From NCBI RefSeq assembly GCF_000158815.1, contig NZ_GG657738.1, positions 1,109,149 through 1,173,148 on the forward strand: DNA of 64,000 bases, written 5' to 3'. The translations under genes and the position numbers were made by a program. The first letter of the stretch is position 1; every line of letters starts with the position of its first letter. Positions 53,980-61,747 of the stretch are shown one piece after another. Under the pieces are notes generated by a model, which did not search any database, had not been told where the DNA came from, and worked only from the letters and a program-made list of their open reading frames with translations. The DNA is from Micromonospora sp. ATCC 39149 (lineage in GTDB: Bacteria > Actinomycetota > Actinomycetes > Mycobacteriales > Micromonosporaceae).

Positions 53980-55256
53980 CGCCGCCTCCACCGGTGAGCA
54001 CGGCCGGGAGCAGTTCGCAGGCGCGCCGGTGGCCGAGCGCCCCGCGCCCGGCGGCCCGTTCGGAGTAGCTGGTCACGTCGTCGGCAGGTTGGCCCCGGCC
54101 GGCCACCGTCACCGGGACCGGGTCGGCGCTGTGGATGCCCAGCCGCCACGGGGTGGCGTGGTCGCCGGTGACGATCACCGTACCGCCGTCCCCGACCGCC
54201 GGCAGCAGCCGACCGAACAGGTGTTCATCGAGCCTGCTCAACGCGTCCGCCTTGCCGTGCGGGTCGCCGTCGTGGGCGGCCTCGTCCGGCCCCTTGACGT
54301 GGACGTAGACCACGCCGGCCGGGTCGGCGACCAGTCGTTCGGCGAGCTCGGCGTAGTAGTCGGGGTCCGGGCGTCCGGCCGGTTGCCGGGCATCGGCGTA
54401 GTCACCACCGGCGAGCCGGGCCAGGCCGCGCTCCGCCGGAATCTGGCCGAAGACGGTGAGCGTCCGGCCGTGCCGCTGGACGAACGGCTGCAGCTCGGGC
54501 AGCCGGTCGCCGCCGTCACGCAGGATGATCCGGTTCGCGGCCGGCCGGCCCGCCGCGCGCCGCCCCTTGTTCACCGGCGTGGCTTCCAGGAACCGCCGCG
54601 CTGCGCGCGACGAACGCGTTGACCAGCTCGGCGGTGCGCCGGGCGGCCGGGGTGTCCGCCAGCGGGCGGCACGGCAGTGGCGCGGCGGCGTGCTCGCGGC
54701 GCGGCACACCGAATGCGCCAACCCGCTCGTACTGCGGGTCGGTGCTGGTCACCTCGCCGCTGAGCGGTTCGCCCGGATGGTGGAATGCGATGATGCCGCG
54801 GTGCCGGCCGAACCCGGTGATGTCGAAGCCCGCGCCGAGGTCGGCCAGCGACACCTCGGCCCGCACGGCGGCCAGCAGGTCCTGCAACTCGTCGTCGGAC
54901 AGGTCGCGTGCGGTGCGGCGGTCGAGCCGGCCGCCGCCGGGATCGTGGCTGGCCATGTTGAGCCGGAAGCAGACCGTGGCGACGCCGGAGCCGGGCTGCA
55001 GGAAGCCGATGCCGAAGCCCTCCAGCGGCCCGCGGCCGGCGTAGTGCTCGACCGGGTCGTAGCCGAGCAGCGCGAGCGCGCCGGAGTCGGACTCGGGCGG
55101 GATCTGGTCGTCGATGACGGTCAGCAGGCCGTTGCGCCCGCGCGCGGCCAGCGCGTCGAGGTGCGGCAGGTGCGCCTGTTCCAGCGGGGTTGGCGAGCCG
55201 GCGACGGGCTGGTCCGCGGCGCCGCACAGGGCGATGAGGTAGATCTTGTCAGCCAA
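53972..55256 (-). CDS. Phosphoglycerate-mutase-like (ApgM-type, alkaline phosphatase superfamily) enzyme (one frameshift)
   Basis: TTG at 55256, overlapping the nucleotidyltransferase stop by 8 bp. The first half reads to about 54600 and the second half continues in another frame to 53972; joined they give about 425 residues, the size of archaeal-type cofactor-independent PGM. Conserved parts: PPESDSGALALLGYDPVEHY with the catalytic Ser, VYVHVKGPDEAAHDGDPHGK, and VTGDHATPWRLGIHSADPVP. The first metal ligand, Asp in the usual LDG, is Cys here (IALCGAADQP). PhpG of the phosphinothricin cluster is from the same broad family, as I recall. Confidence 0.78.
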
Positions 55257-55827
55257 CGTGACGCTCCGGGGCGAAGACGGGATGGGTGGCCGGTAGGTCG
55301 CGGACGACCCGGGCGGTGGCTGGGGGCACCAGGTGGTCCCAGGCCAGCCCGTCGCGCAGCCGGCGGCGCAGATCGGTGCCGGAGGTGACCGTGGTGTCCC
55401 GGCGCCAGAGCACCTCGGTGCGCCAGCCGTGCGCGCGGAACCGGCGCAGCTTCTCCTCGCCCCAGCCGTCGTAGATGGTCAGCAGGACGGTGGCGTTGGC
55501 GGGCAGGTAGTGGCCCAGCCGCTCGGGGAAGCTGTGCGGGAACGGCACGACGCGGAACGCGGTGTCCGGCAAGCCGCTGTCGCGCAGCGCCCCGTCCACC
55601 ATCGACAGGCGTTCGTAGAAGGTGAACGGGTTGGCGTGGCCGGCCTCACGGTGCGGCGCGGACGGCTCGGACCGCACCTGCCACGGGTCCGGGTTGGTGA
55701 TGCCCACCACCAGGGTGCGGCAGCGTCGGGCGGCGGCCAGAAGGTACTCCAGGTGCCCGAGGTGCAGGGGCTGGAACCGGCCGTGCGCCGACGCGACGTC
55801 CACCACGTCATTCCGGTCGTCGGTCAT
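55249..55827 (-). CDS. HxGH nucleotidyltransferase (NMN adenylyltransferase-like; phosphonate-activating candidate)
   Basis: 192 residues. GRFQPLHLGHLEYL holds the HxGH nucleotide-binding motif and VTSGTDLRRRL is the C-terminal ISSTxxR-like motif. Bacterial and archaeal NMNATs look like this, but so does PhpF, which makes CMP-phosphonoformate in the phosphinothricin pathway. Genomic setting favours activation of a phosphonate with CTP. The start at 55827 is one base beyond the exporter's stop. Confidence 0.85.
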   Translation of the reverse strand: MTDDRNDVVDVASAHGRFQPLHLGHLEYLLAAARRCRTLVVGITNPDPWQVRSEPSAPHREAGHANPFTFYERLSMVDGALRDSGLPDTAFRVVPFPHSFPERLGHYLPANATVLLTIYDGWGEEKLRRFRAHGWRTEVLWRRDTTVTSGTDLRRRLRDGLAWDHLVPPATARVVRDLPATHPVFAPERHVG

Positions 55828-55828
55828 G

Positions 55829-57238
55829 TCAGGACATCTCCATCCGGGGTGCCCGCCGCAGGGAGAGGGCGAGCAGCGTGGCGAGCACGGCGGCGCCGCA
55901 GCCGGCCAGCAACGCCGCCCGGAAGCCGTCGCTGAAGGACTGCGGGCTGTGGTAGCCACCGGCGGCGGCGAAGACCGCGCCCAGCACCGCCACGCCGAGG
56001 GTGGTGCCGATCTGTCGGAACGTGGTGCCGGCGCCGGAGGCGATGCCCTCGTAGCGCTCCGCGACGCTGCCGAGGATGACCCGGGAGATCTGCCCGAAGA
56101 ACAGGCTCGCCGCGACGCCCATCAGCAGCAGGCCGGGCAGCATTCGTGGATAGGCGGTGTCCGGGGTGACCGCCAGGGCGAGGGCGAGCAGCCCGGCCGC
56201 CTGCAGGGCCAGGCCGGCGGCGAGCACCCGGGCACCGCCGATGCGCCGTGACAGCTTGCCGGTGAGCGGCGCGATGAACACCGGCAGCGCCGCGGCCGGC
56301 GCGATCGCCAGCCCGGCCTGCAACGGCGAGTAGCCGAGCCGGTCCTGGAAGTACTGGGTGGCCAGGAACATGGCGCCGAACAGGCCGAAGGTCATCAGCA
56401 GGTACAGCGTGACGGCGGTGGCGAAGGCGCCGCGGCGGAGCAGGGCGGGCGGCAGCATGGGGTCCGCCGCGCGCTGCTGGGACACCACGAACACCGGCAG
56501 CAGCGCCGCGGCGGCGACCAGCATGCCCCACACCGTCGGGTGCGCCCAGCCGAGGTCGTTGCCGTTGATCAGCGCGAACACCAGCGCCAGCAGGAAGGCG
56601 CTGCTGAGCACGACGCCGCGCAGGTCGAGCCGGTCGCGCGGGCCGTGACTCTCATCGATCCGGAGCCGGGCCAGCGGCAACAGGACCGCGGCGATCGGCA
56701 GGTTGACCAGGAAGATCCACTGCCAGGGCGCGTACGTGACGACGAGGCCGCCGAGGACCGGGCCGATGGCGCTGCCGATGCCGCTGATCCCGCTCCACGC
56801 GCCCAGCACCGCGGCGCGGCGAGCTCGCGGCGTGGCGTGCGCGACGATGGTCAGCGCGAGCGGGGAGACCATCGACGCGCCGAGCCCCTGCACGGCGCGG
56901 GCGGCGACCAGCGCCCAGACCGTCGGGGCCAATGCCGCGCCGGCCGAGGCGAGCACGAACAGCGTCAGGCCGGCGAGGAAGACCCGGCGCCGGCCGAACC
57001 GGTCACCGAGCGCCGCGCCGGAGAGCTGGAAGACCGCGTACGTCAGGGTGTACGCGCTGACGACCCACTGCAGGCCCTCGATGCCGGTGCCGAAGGTGTG
57101 CCGGATCGAGGGCAGCGCGGTGACGACCACCAGGTTGTCCACGGCCACCATGAAGGCGGCCACGGCGGAGAGCAGGAACGGCGCGGTGAACAGCCGATGC
57201 GATCCCTCCGGGCGCGCCCTGGTCACCGTCCCCGCCAT
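55829..57238 (-). CDS. MFS exporter, DHA2 (14-TM) type
   Basis: About 469 residues, intact. Typical MFS loop GDRFGRRRVFLAG (loop 2-3) and the antiporter-type motif ASMVSPLALTIVAHATPRAR, then LGGLVVTYAPWQWIFLVNLP. About 14 helices. The ATG at 57238 follows aaggggggaagcgg. It heads the long phosphonate operon, so it probably exports the product and gives self-protection. Confidence 0.9.
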   Translation of the reverse strand: MAGTVTRARPEGSHRLFTAPFLLSAVAAFMVAVDNLVVVTALPSIRHTFGTGIEGLQWVVSAYTLTYAVFQLSGAALGDRFGRRRVFLAGLTLFVLASAGAALAPTVWALVAARAVQGLGASMVSPLALTIVAHATPRARRAAVLGAWSGISGIGSAIGPVLGGLVVTYAPWQWIFLVNLPIAAVLLPLARLRIDESHGPRDRLDLRGVVLSSAFLLALVFALINGNDLGWAHPTVWGMLVAAAALLPVFVVSQQRAADPMLPPALLRRGAFATAVTLYLLMTFGLFGAMFLATQYFQDRLGYSPLQAGLAIAPAAALPVFIAPLTGKLSRRIGGARVLAAGLALQAAGLLALALAVTPDTAYPRMLPGLLLMGVAASLFFGQISRVILGSVAERYEGIASGAGTTFRQIGTTLGVAVLGAVFAAAGGYHSPQSFSDGFRAALLAGCGAAVLATLLALSLRRAPRMEMS

Positions 57239-57362
57239 CCGCTTCCCCCCTTCGCGGCGTCCTCGACGGCCGCCTCGGCCCACCTTCGGCACCGCGTGGA
57301 ACGCCGTCAAGGTCGCCTTCACGTTCATGCCGCGGCCGGCGTCCGTCCACGATGGACGGCCG

Positions 57363-57383
57363 CGGTTAACGTCACGGTAACCG
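57363..57383. promoter_or_regulatory. Inverted repeat upstream of the exporter
   Basis: cggtta-N9-taaccg in the 197-bp gap between the DUF5988 gene (stop 57436) and the exporter (start 57238). This is the only sizeable gap in the minus-strand series from 58852 to 39606, so a promoter and operator for the phosphonate operon are expected here. Confidence 0.45.
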
Positions 57384-57435
57384 TCCGGCGGGTCCGGGAG
57401 GTGGCAACTTGCTGCACGTTCCCGGGCCCCCGAGG

Positions 57436-57660
57436 TCACTCGGCGACGAAGGTCCGGCCGGTCCAGCGGAACACCACCAGCCCGTCCGGCGCCACCGTCC
57501 CGTCGCGTTCGAAGTGCTCGTACCCGGCCAGGTACGGCACCTTGATCTTGTCAGTGGCCCCGGGCACGCGCTGGCGACGCAGCTTTTCGGGCAGGGTGGC
57601 CGGCCCGCCGCGCAGCAGCGCGTCGACGACCGTGGGTGCAGAACCGAGCTGAGCGTCCAT
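57436..57660 (-). CDS. DUF5988 family small protein
   Basis: 74 residues. The pattern VVDALLRGGPATLPEKLRRQ then KIKVPYLAGYEHFERDG and VFRWTGRTFVAE matches DUF5988, small proteins often seen next to thioesterases in actinomycete biosynthetic clusters. Function unknown. It lies 23 bp after the type II thioesterase. Confidence 0.7.
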   Translation of the reverse strand: MDAQLGSAPTVVDALLRGGPATLPEKLRRQRVPGATDKIKVPYLAGYEHFERDGTVAPDGLVVFRWTGRTFVAE

Positions 57661-57683
57661 GAGATGGCCTCCATCGGATGTGG

Positions 57684-58472
57684 TCAGGGGTGGGTGGGTG
57701 CTCCGGCGGGCGCCGCTGCCGGCCGGTTCCGGTCCAGGAACTCCGCGATGCCCTCCCGGATCGCCGCGGCGACCTCGGCGCGCCCCTCGTCCAGAAAGAA
57801 GTGGCCGCCCGGCAGCACCCGCAGCCGGCTGCCGCCGTCGGTCACGTCGGCCCAGGCCCGCGCGGCCGGCACCGAGACCCGCGGGTCGGCATCGCCGGTC
57901 AGGATCGACACCGGGCAGCCCAGCCGGGCGCCGGGCGTCATCCGGTACGTCTCCACCGCGCCGTAGTCGGCGCGCAGCGCGGGCAGGATCATCCGGACGA
58001 TCTCCTCGTCGTCCAGCAGGCCGGCGCTGGTGCCGCTCAGCTCGCGCACCTCCTGGATCAGCCCGGCGTCGGAGCGCCGGTGCACGTCGTCCGGCCCGGG
58101 CACGGCCGGCCCGCGCCGCCCGGAGCAGACCAGGCCGAGCAGGTGCGTGGCGTCCGCGCGTTCGATGCGCTGCGCCACTTCGAAGGCGATCACCGCGCCC
58201 ATGCTGTGGCCGAACAGCACGGTCGGCCGGTCCGGCACGCCGCACGCCGCGAACACACCGTCGGCCAGCTCGCCGATGGTGCGCAGCGCGGGCTCCGCGC
58301 GCCGGTCCTGCCGCCCCGGGTACTGCACGCCGACCACCTCGAAGGTGGCCGACAGCTCCCGGGCGAGTGGCCGGAAGTAGGTCGCCGAGCCGCCGGCGTG
58401 CGGCAGGCAGAGCAGCCGCACGGCCGCCGGGTTCGCCGGACCGAGGGGCCGCAGCCACAGGTCGGCGCTCAC
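57684..58472 (-). CDS. Type II thioesterase
   Basis: 262 residues. CLPHAGGSATYF oxyanion loop, nucleophile Ser90 in FGHSMG, Asp in TGDADP and His in PGGHFFL complete the triad. TEII enzymes remove stalled or wrong acyl groups from PKS/NRPS carrier domains. It fits the PKS that begins at the right edge of the window. Overlaps the carboxylase remnant by GTGA. Confidence 0.92.
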   Translation of the reverse strand: MSADLWLRPLGPANPAAVRLLCLPHAGGSATYFRPLARELSATFEVVGVQYPGRQDRRAEPALRTIGELADGVFAACGVPDRPTVLFGHSMGAVIAFEVAQRIERADATHLLGLVCSGRRGPAVPGPDDVHRRSDAGLIQEVRELSGTSAGLLDDEEIVRMILPALRADYGAVETYRMTPGARLGCPVSILTGDADPRVSVPAARAWADVTDGGSRLRVLPGGHFFLDEGRAEVAAAIREGIAEFLDRNRPAAAPAGAPTHP

Positions 58473-58852
58473 AGCGGGATGTTCCCATGGTGGCCGCGCC
58501 CGCCGGGGGCGCCGGCGAGGGCCTCGGCAACCCGCAACCGGGTCTGCGCCGGGTCGATCACCTCGTCCACCACGCCCAGGTCGAGCCCGCGGGCGACCCC
58601 GCCGGAGACCCGTTCGTGCTCCTCGTTAAGCCGGGCCAGCAGGCCGGGGCGGTCCTCCTCGGCCACGGCGGCGAGCGTTCGCCGGTGCAGGATGCCGCCG
58701 TACGGCTTGCGGGTCACCAGGGTCACCAGGGTCACCCGCGGCACCACCGCCTCGCCGAAGGCGTACAGCAGCCGGGCGAGCCGGGCCGACACGTCCCGGG
58801 GGTCCGGGGCGGACGGTTCGGCGGCCGGCGCCGCAGTGGTCAGCACGGTCAT
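58469..58852 (-). CDS. Internally deleted acyl-CoA carboxylase beta (carboxyltransferase) protein
   Basis: 127 residues. After a short leader, LLYAFGEAVVPRVTLVTLVT then RKPYGG matches the core of acyl-CoA carboxyltransferases (LLYAYxEATVPKVTVITRKAYGG). The sequence then jumps to LGVVDEVIDPAQTRLRVAEA and the exact C-terminal HGNIPL. About 100 residues that normally lie between, including the acyl-CoA oxyanion region, and the N-terminal 300 are missing. LVTLVT is a small tandem repeat (ctggtgacc). It has a good ribosome-binding site (ggaggg) and is coupled to the TEII, so it may still be translated. Confidence 0.7.
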   Translation of the reverse strand: MTVLTTAAPAAEPSAPDPRDVSARLARLLYAFGEAVVPRVTLVTLVTRKPYGGILHRRTLAAVAEEDRPGLLARLNEEHERVSGGVARGLDLGVVDEVIDPAQTRLRVAEALAGAPGGRGHHGNIPL

Positions 58853-59041
58853 CGATGCCCTCCGGGCGGATGTGAGGTGGACGGGTGGCCGCCGGCGGCA
58901 GCGCCACCGGGGACGGGCGGCGCGGCCACGGTCCGGCCCGGGCACCGCCCGCCCCAGACAACAACAGCCGGACATCCGGCGGAACATCGGCGCAGGAAGT
59001 TGTCATCTCGCGCCGCCCCGACCAACCCAATCATTCGAATC

Positions 59042-59057
59042 CTGACCGATCGGTCAG
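59042..59057. promoter_or_regulatory. Perfect 16-bp palindrome, operator candidate
   Basis: ctgaccgatcggtcag is self-complementary over its full length. It sits in the divergent gap between the carboxylase/TEII operon (start 58852) and the LuxR-type regulator (start about 59325), where a dimeric repressor or activator would bind. Confidence 0.6.
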
Positions 59058-59324
59058 CGGAAGCGGACCGACGCGACCACTTGGGGGGCATCGACGGCCG
59101 CCCCTATCAGCTATGCTGGTGCGCGTCCGCCGGGCTGGTCAAAAGCGATGTGCCGGGCGGTCTGCCGAGTTAACAGAATCGACATCCAACACCCCACAAT
59201 TGGGAAAGACGCCGCCGGGTCCAGGTCACTAATCTGGCATGGTCCTGCCACACTCGAATCGCGGGGGTCCTTGATGCGGGCATCGAACGTCAACAGTACG
59301 CGTCACCAGGAGACCAGGACATAC

Positions 59325-60089
59325 ATGCCGTCGCACCTCGAAAGCGCTCGAATCAATTCCGATCATGAGGACGACGTGGACGACAGCCTACACCAGGCGC
59401 AGGAACTGATCCGGCGGGCCATGTCGACACGCAACCGCTACAACCGGCAGATCCGGCATCTGCCGGGGGACGACACGGCGTTCCAGGGCGCCGTCGACGA
59501 GATGATCACCAAGGCGCAGCGGGAGGTGCTCTGCGTGCTCTCGGCCCGCGAGCTCTGCCCCAACCGCCGGCCGGGCACGGTCCGCCTCCTGCAGCGCGCC
59601 GAGCGGCGAGGAGTGCAGGTCAAGGCTTTGCTGCCAGCGCCGGTGGCGGCGACCGACGCGGCGGTGATCCGGGCGGTGAGCGGTCAGCCGGGATACCGGA
59701 CGCGGGAGCTGCCGGACGAGAACCTGGTCATCGCGGACGGGCGGGAGGCGGCGCTGCGGACCCCGCACCGGGCGGAGGAGCCGGCACAGACGCTGCTGGT
59801 CTCGGTGCGGTCCCTGGTGCACGTGCTGCGCACCATGTTCGGCGTCACGTGGAGTTCCGGCGTGCCTCTCGGCGACATCCTCAATGTCCACGAGAAGTTG
59901 CGCGAGGAACCCGCGAGATCGGTGATCGCCAGTCTCAGCGCCGGCGATAAGGATGAGGTCGGGGCCCGCAAGCTCGGCATTTCCGTGCGGACATACCGGC
60001 GACACGTCGCGGACATCATGCGTGAGATGAACGCCAATTCGCGCTTCCAGGCCGGGCTGCGCGCGGCCGAACTGGGCATCATTATCTGA
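59325..60089 (+). CDS. LuxR-type cluster regulator
   Basis: 254 residues from the ATG at 59325 (aggagaccagg upstream; an earlier ATG at 59274 is possible). The N-terminal part (SLHQAQELIRRAM, then DEMITKAQREVLCVLSAREL and RAERRGVQVKALLP) resembles the TrmB/phospholipase-D-like middle region of actinomycete regulators. The C-terminal HTH is LGISVRTYRRHVADIMREMN. It is the only regulator within the cluster, and its promoter shares a 10-mer with the pepM promoter. Confidence 0.75.
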   Translation: MPSHLESARINSDHEDDVDDSLHQAQELIRRAMSTRNRYNRQIRHLPGDDTAFQGAVDEMITKAQREVLCVLSARELCPNRRPGTVRLLQRAERRGVQVKALLPAPVAATDAAVIRAVSGQPGYRTRELPDENLVIADGREAALRTPHRAEEPAQTLLVSVRSLVHVLRTMFGVTWSSGVPLGDILNVHEKLREEPARSVIASLSAGDKDEVGARKLGISVRTYRRHVADIMREMNANSRFQAGLRAAELGIII

Positions 60090-60218
60090 CCGGTCGTCCT
60101 CCGTCATTTCGCACTGCCAAATTCCGAACCGGCGAACCGCACCGAAACGGCCCTTCCGCAATGCGCATCAGCCGTTCGGGCATTACCGTTCAGTAGTCCG
60201 GGAACTCTGTGTGACGCC

Positions 60219-60258
60219 CGGCCGGCCGGCCCGGGGAATACGCTTCTCCGGCCGGCCG
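60219..60258. terminator. GC-rich 11-bp hairpin between convergent genes
   Basis: cggccggccgg and its complement around an 18-nt loop lie between the regulator's stop (60089) and the P450's stop (60266). The place suits a bidirectional terminator. The stretch 60090-60218 has nothing else. Confidence 0.6.
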
Positions 60259-60265
60259 TGCGCCG

Positions 60266-61747
60266 TCAGGCCATGCTCACGTCGGCGGTCCGGGCACGCA
60301 GCTCCATCCGGGCGCCCTTTGCCGGCAGCGTCGAGACGCTGCGGCTGCGGGTGCCCTCCGGCCCGGGCTCGGGACGCCGCAGCTCACAGTGCTTGAGCAC
60401 CTCGCGGAAGACCGCCTTCATCTCGATCAGCGCGATCGACGCGCCCAGGCAACGGATCCGCCCGCCGCCGAACGGGATCCAGGTGTAGGTCCCGGGCTTG
60501 GCGCCCAGGAAGCGGTCCGGCTTGAACGCGTACGGGTCCGGGTAGAGTTCCGGGTCACGGTGCAGCAGGTAGGCGCTCGCCCACAGCAGCATCCCCGGCT
60601 CGAACCGCACCCCGCCGATCTCGATCGGCTTCATCACCGTCCGCGGGATGATCTGCGGGATCGACGGGCGCAGCCGCAGCACCTCGTTCACCGTGGCGGT
60701 CAGGTACTCGTCGCTCACCCCGGCGTCCAACTCGGCGACCAGCCGCTCCCGGGCCTCGGTGTGCAGGCTGAGGTACTCGAAACCCCAGGCGATCGCGGAC
60801 GCGGTGGTCTCGGTGCCGGCCAGGAAGATGGTCATCATCTCGTCGCGCAGCTCCACCTGGGTCAGCGGGGAGCCGTCCTCGTGCGTGATCCGCAGCAGCA
60901 CGGAGAGCATGTCGTCGCCGAGTTCCGCGTTGCGCTTGTGCTCGGCGACCGCGTCGGCGATGAGTTTGTCTGCGCGTTTGCGCAACTCGAGGAACTCACC
61001 CAGACCGATCGGCTTGATCCGGGCGAGCATCCGTACGGTACGCGGCGACATCTTGTGGATCAGCGCCGCCGAGCCCATCCGGTTGTTGAACTTCATCATC
61101 GCGATGAGGACGTCGAGCAGCTCGTCCCAGTTGCTCGGCCCGCTCCCGCCGAAGATCACCTCGCGAATAACGTTCAGCGTGAACCGGTGGATCAGCGGGT
61201 GCAGCTCCACGACCCGGTCGCGCGGCCACTCGGCGATCTCCTCGACCGCCCGCCGGTCGATGGACTCCTCGATGCGCTGCAACGCCTTGCCGTGCATGCT
61301 CGGCATGAGGATGCGGCGGCGCTCCTTGTGCTCGTCCTCGTCCAGCCAGGCCAGCCCGGTCTGGCCGGTGAACTTCTCGATCGTGGCGGAGCCGTTGCCG
61401 GTGTGGAGCACATCCGCCGGCGCCATGAACATCTGCTTGATGTCTTCCGGGTCGGACAGCACGTACAGCGGCCGCGGTGGGATCCGGATCCGCAGCGCGA
61501 ACCGGCTGCCGTACTGCTCGCGGCACTCCTCCACGAACCGGTCCGGCCGCTTCCAGTAGCGCAGGATCTGTTTCACCACGTGCGTCGTCGGACCGGGCAG
61601 TGCCGACGCCGGCATCGCCGCCCGCCGGGTCGTCCGCTCCGACTCGGCCGGCTGCGGCGCGGCCGCCGCCGCGCCGTGGCCGACCGGGCACTTGGCGGCC
61701 TCGGGAACATCCATCTCGGTCACCCTCTCCTCATCCATGGGGGTCAT
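60266..61747 (-). CDS. Cytochrome P450
   Basis: 493 residues from ATG at 61747; a second start at 61714 (MDVPEAAKCPVGH) has a better ribosome-binding site. I-helix oxygen motif LAGTETTAS, K-helix EVLRLRP (ExxR), and haem loop FGGGRIRCLGA with the cysteine ligand are all intact. Long N-terminus compared with most soluble actinomycete P450s. It probably tailors the product of the PKS starting at the window's right edge. Confidence 0.93.
   Translation of the reverse strand: MTPMDEERVTEMDVPEAAKCPVGHGAAAAAPQPAESERTTRRAAMPASALPGPTTHVVKQILRYWKRPDRFVEECREQYGSRFALRIRIPPRPLYVLSDPEDIKQMFMAPADVLHTGNGSATIEKFTGQTGLAWLDEDEHKERRRILMPSMHGKALQRIEESIDRRAVEEIAEWPRDRVVELHPLIHRFTLNVIREVIFGGSGPSNWDELLDVLIAMMKFNNRMGSAALIHKMSPRTVRMLARIKPIGLGEFLELRKRADKLIADAVAEHKRNAELGDDMLSVLLRITHEDGSPLTQVELRDEMMTIFLAGTETTASAIAWGFEYLSLHTEARERLVAELDAGVSDEYLTATVNEVLRLRPSIPQIIPRTVMKPIEIGGVRFEPGMLLWASAYLLHRDPELYPDPYAFKPDRFLGAKPGTYTWIPFGGGRIRCLGASIALIEMKAVFREVLKHCELRRPEPGPEGTRSRSVSTLPAKGARMELRARTADVSMA

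Noticed and set aside
55249..55827. Housekeeping NMN adenylyltransferase
   Set aside because: The motifs allow it, but the gene is embedded with overlaps in the phosphonate operon, where a PhpF-like role is known. I keep housekeeping as the weaker option.
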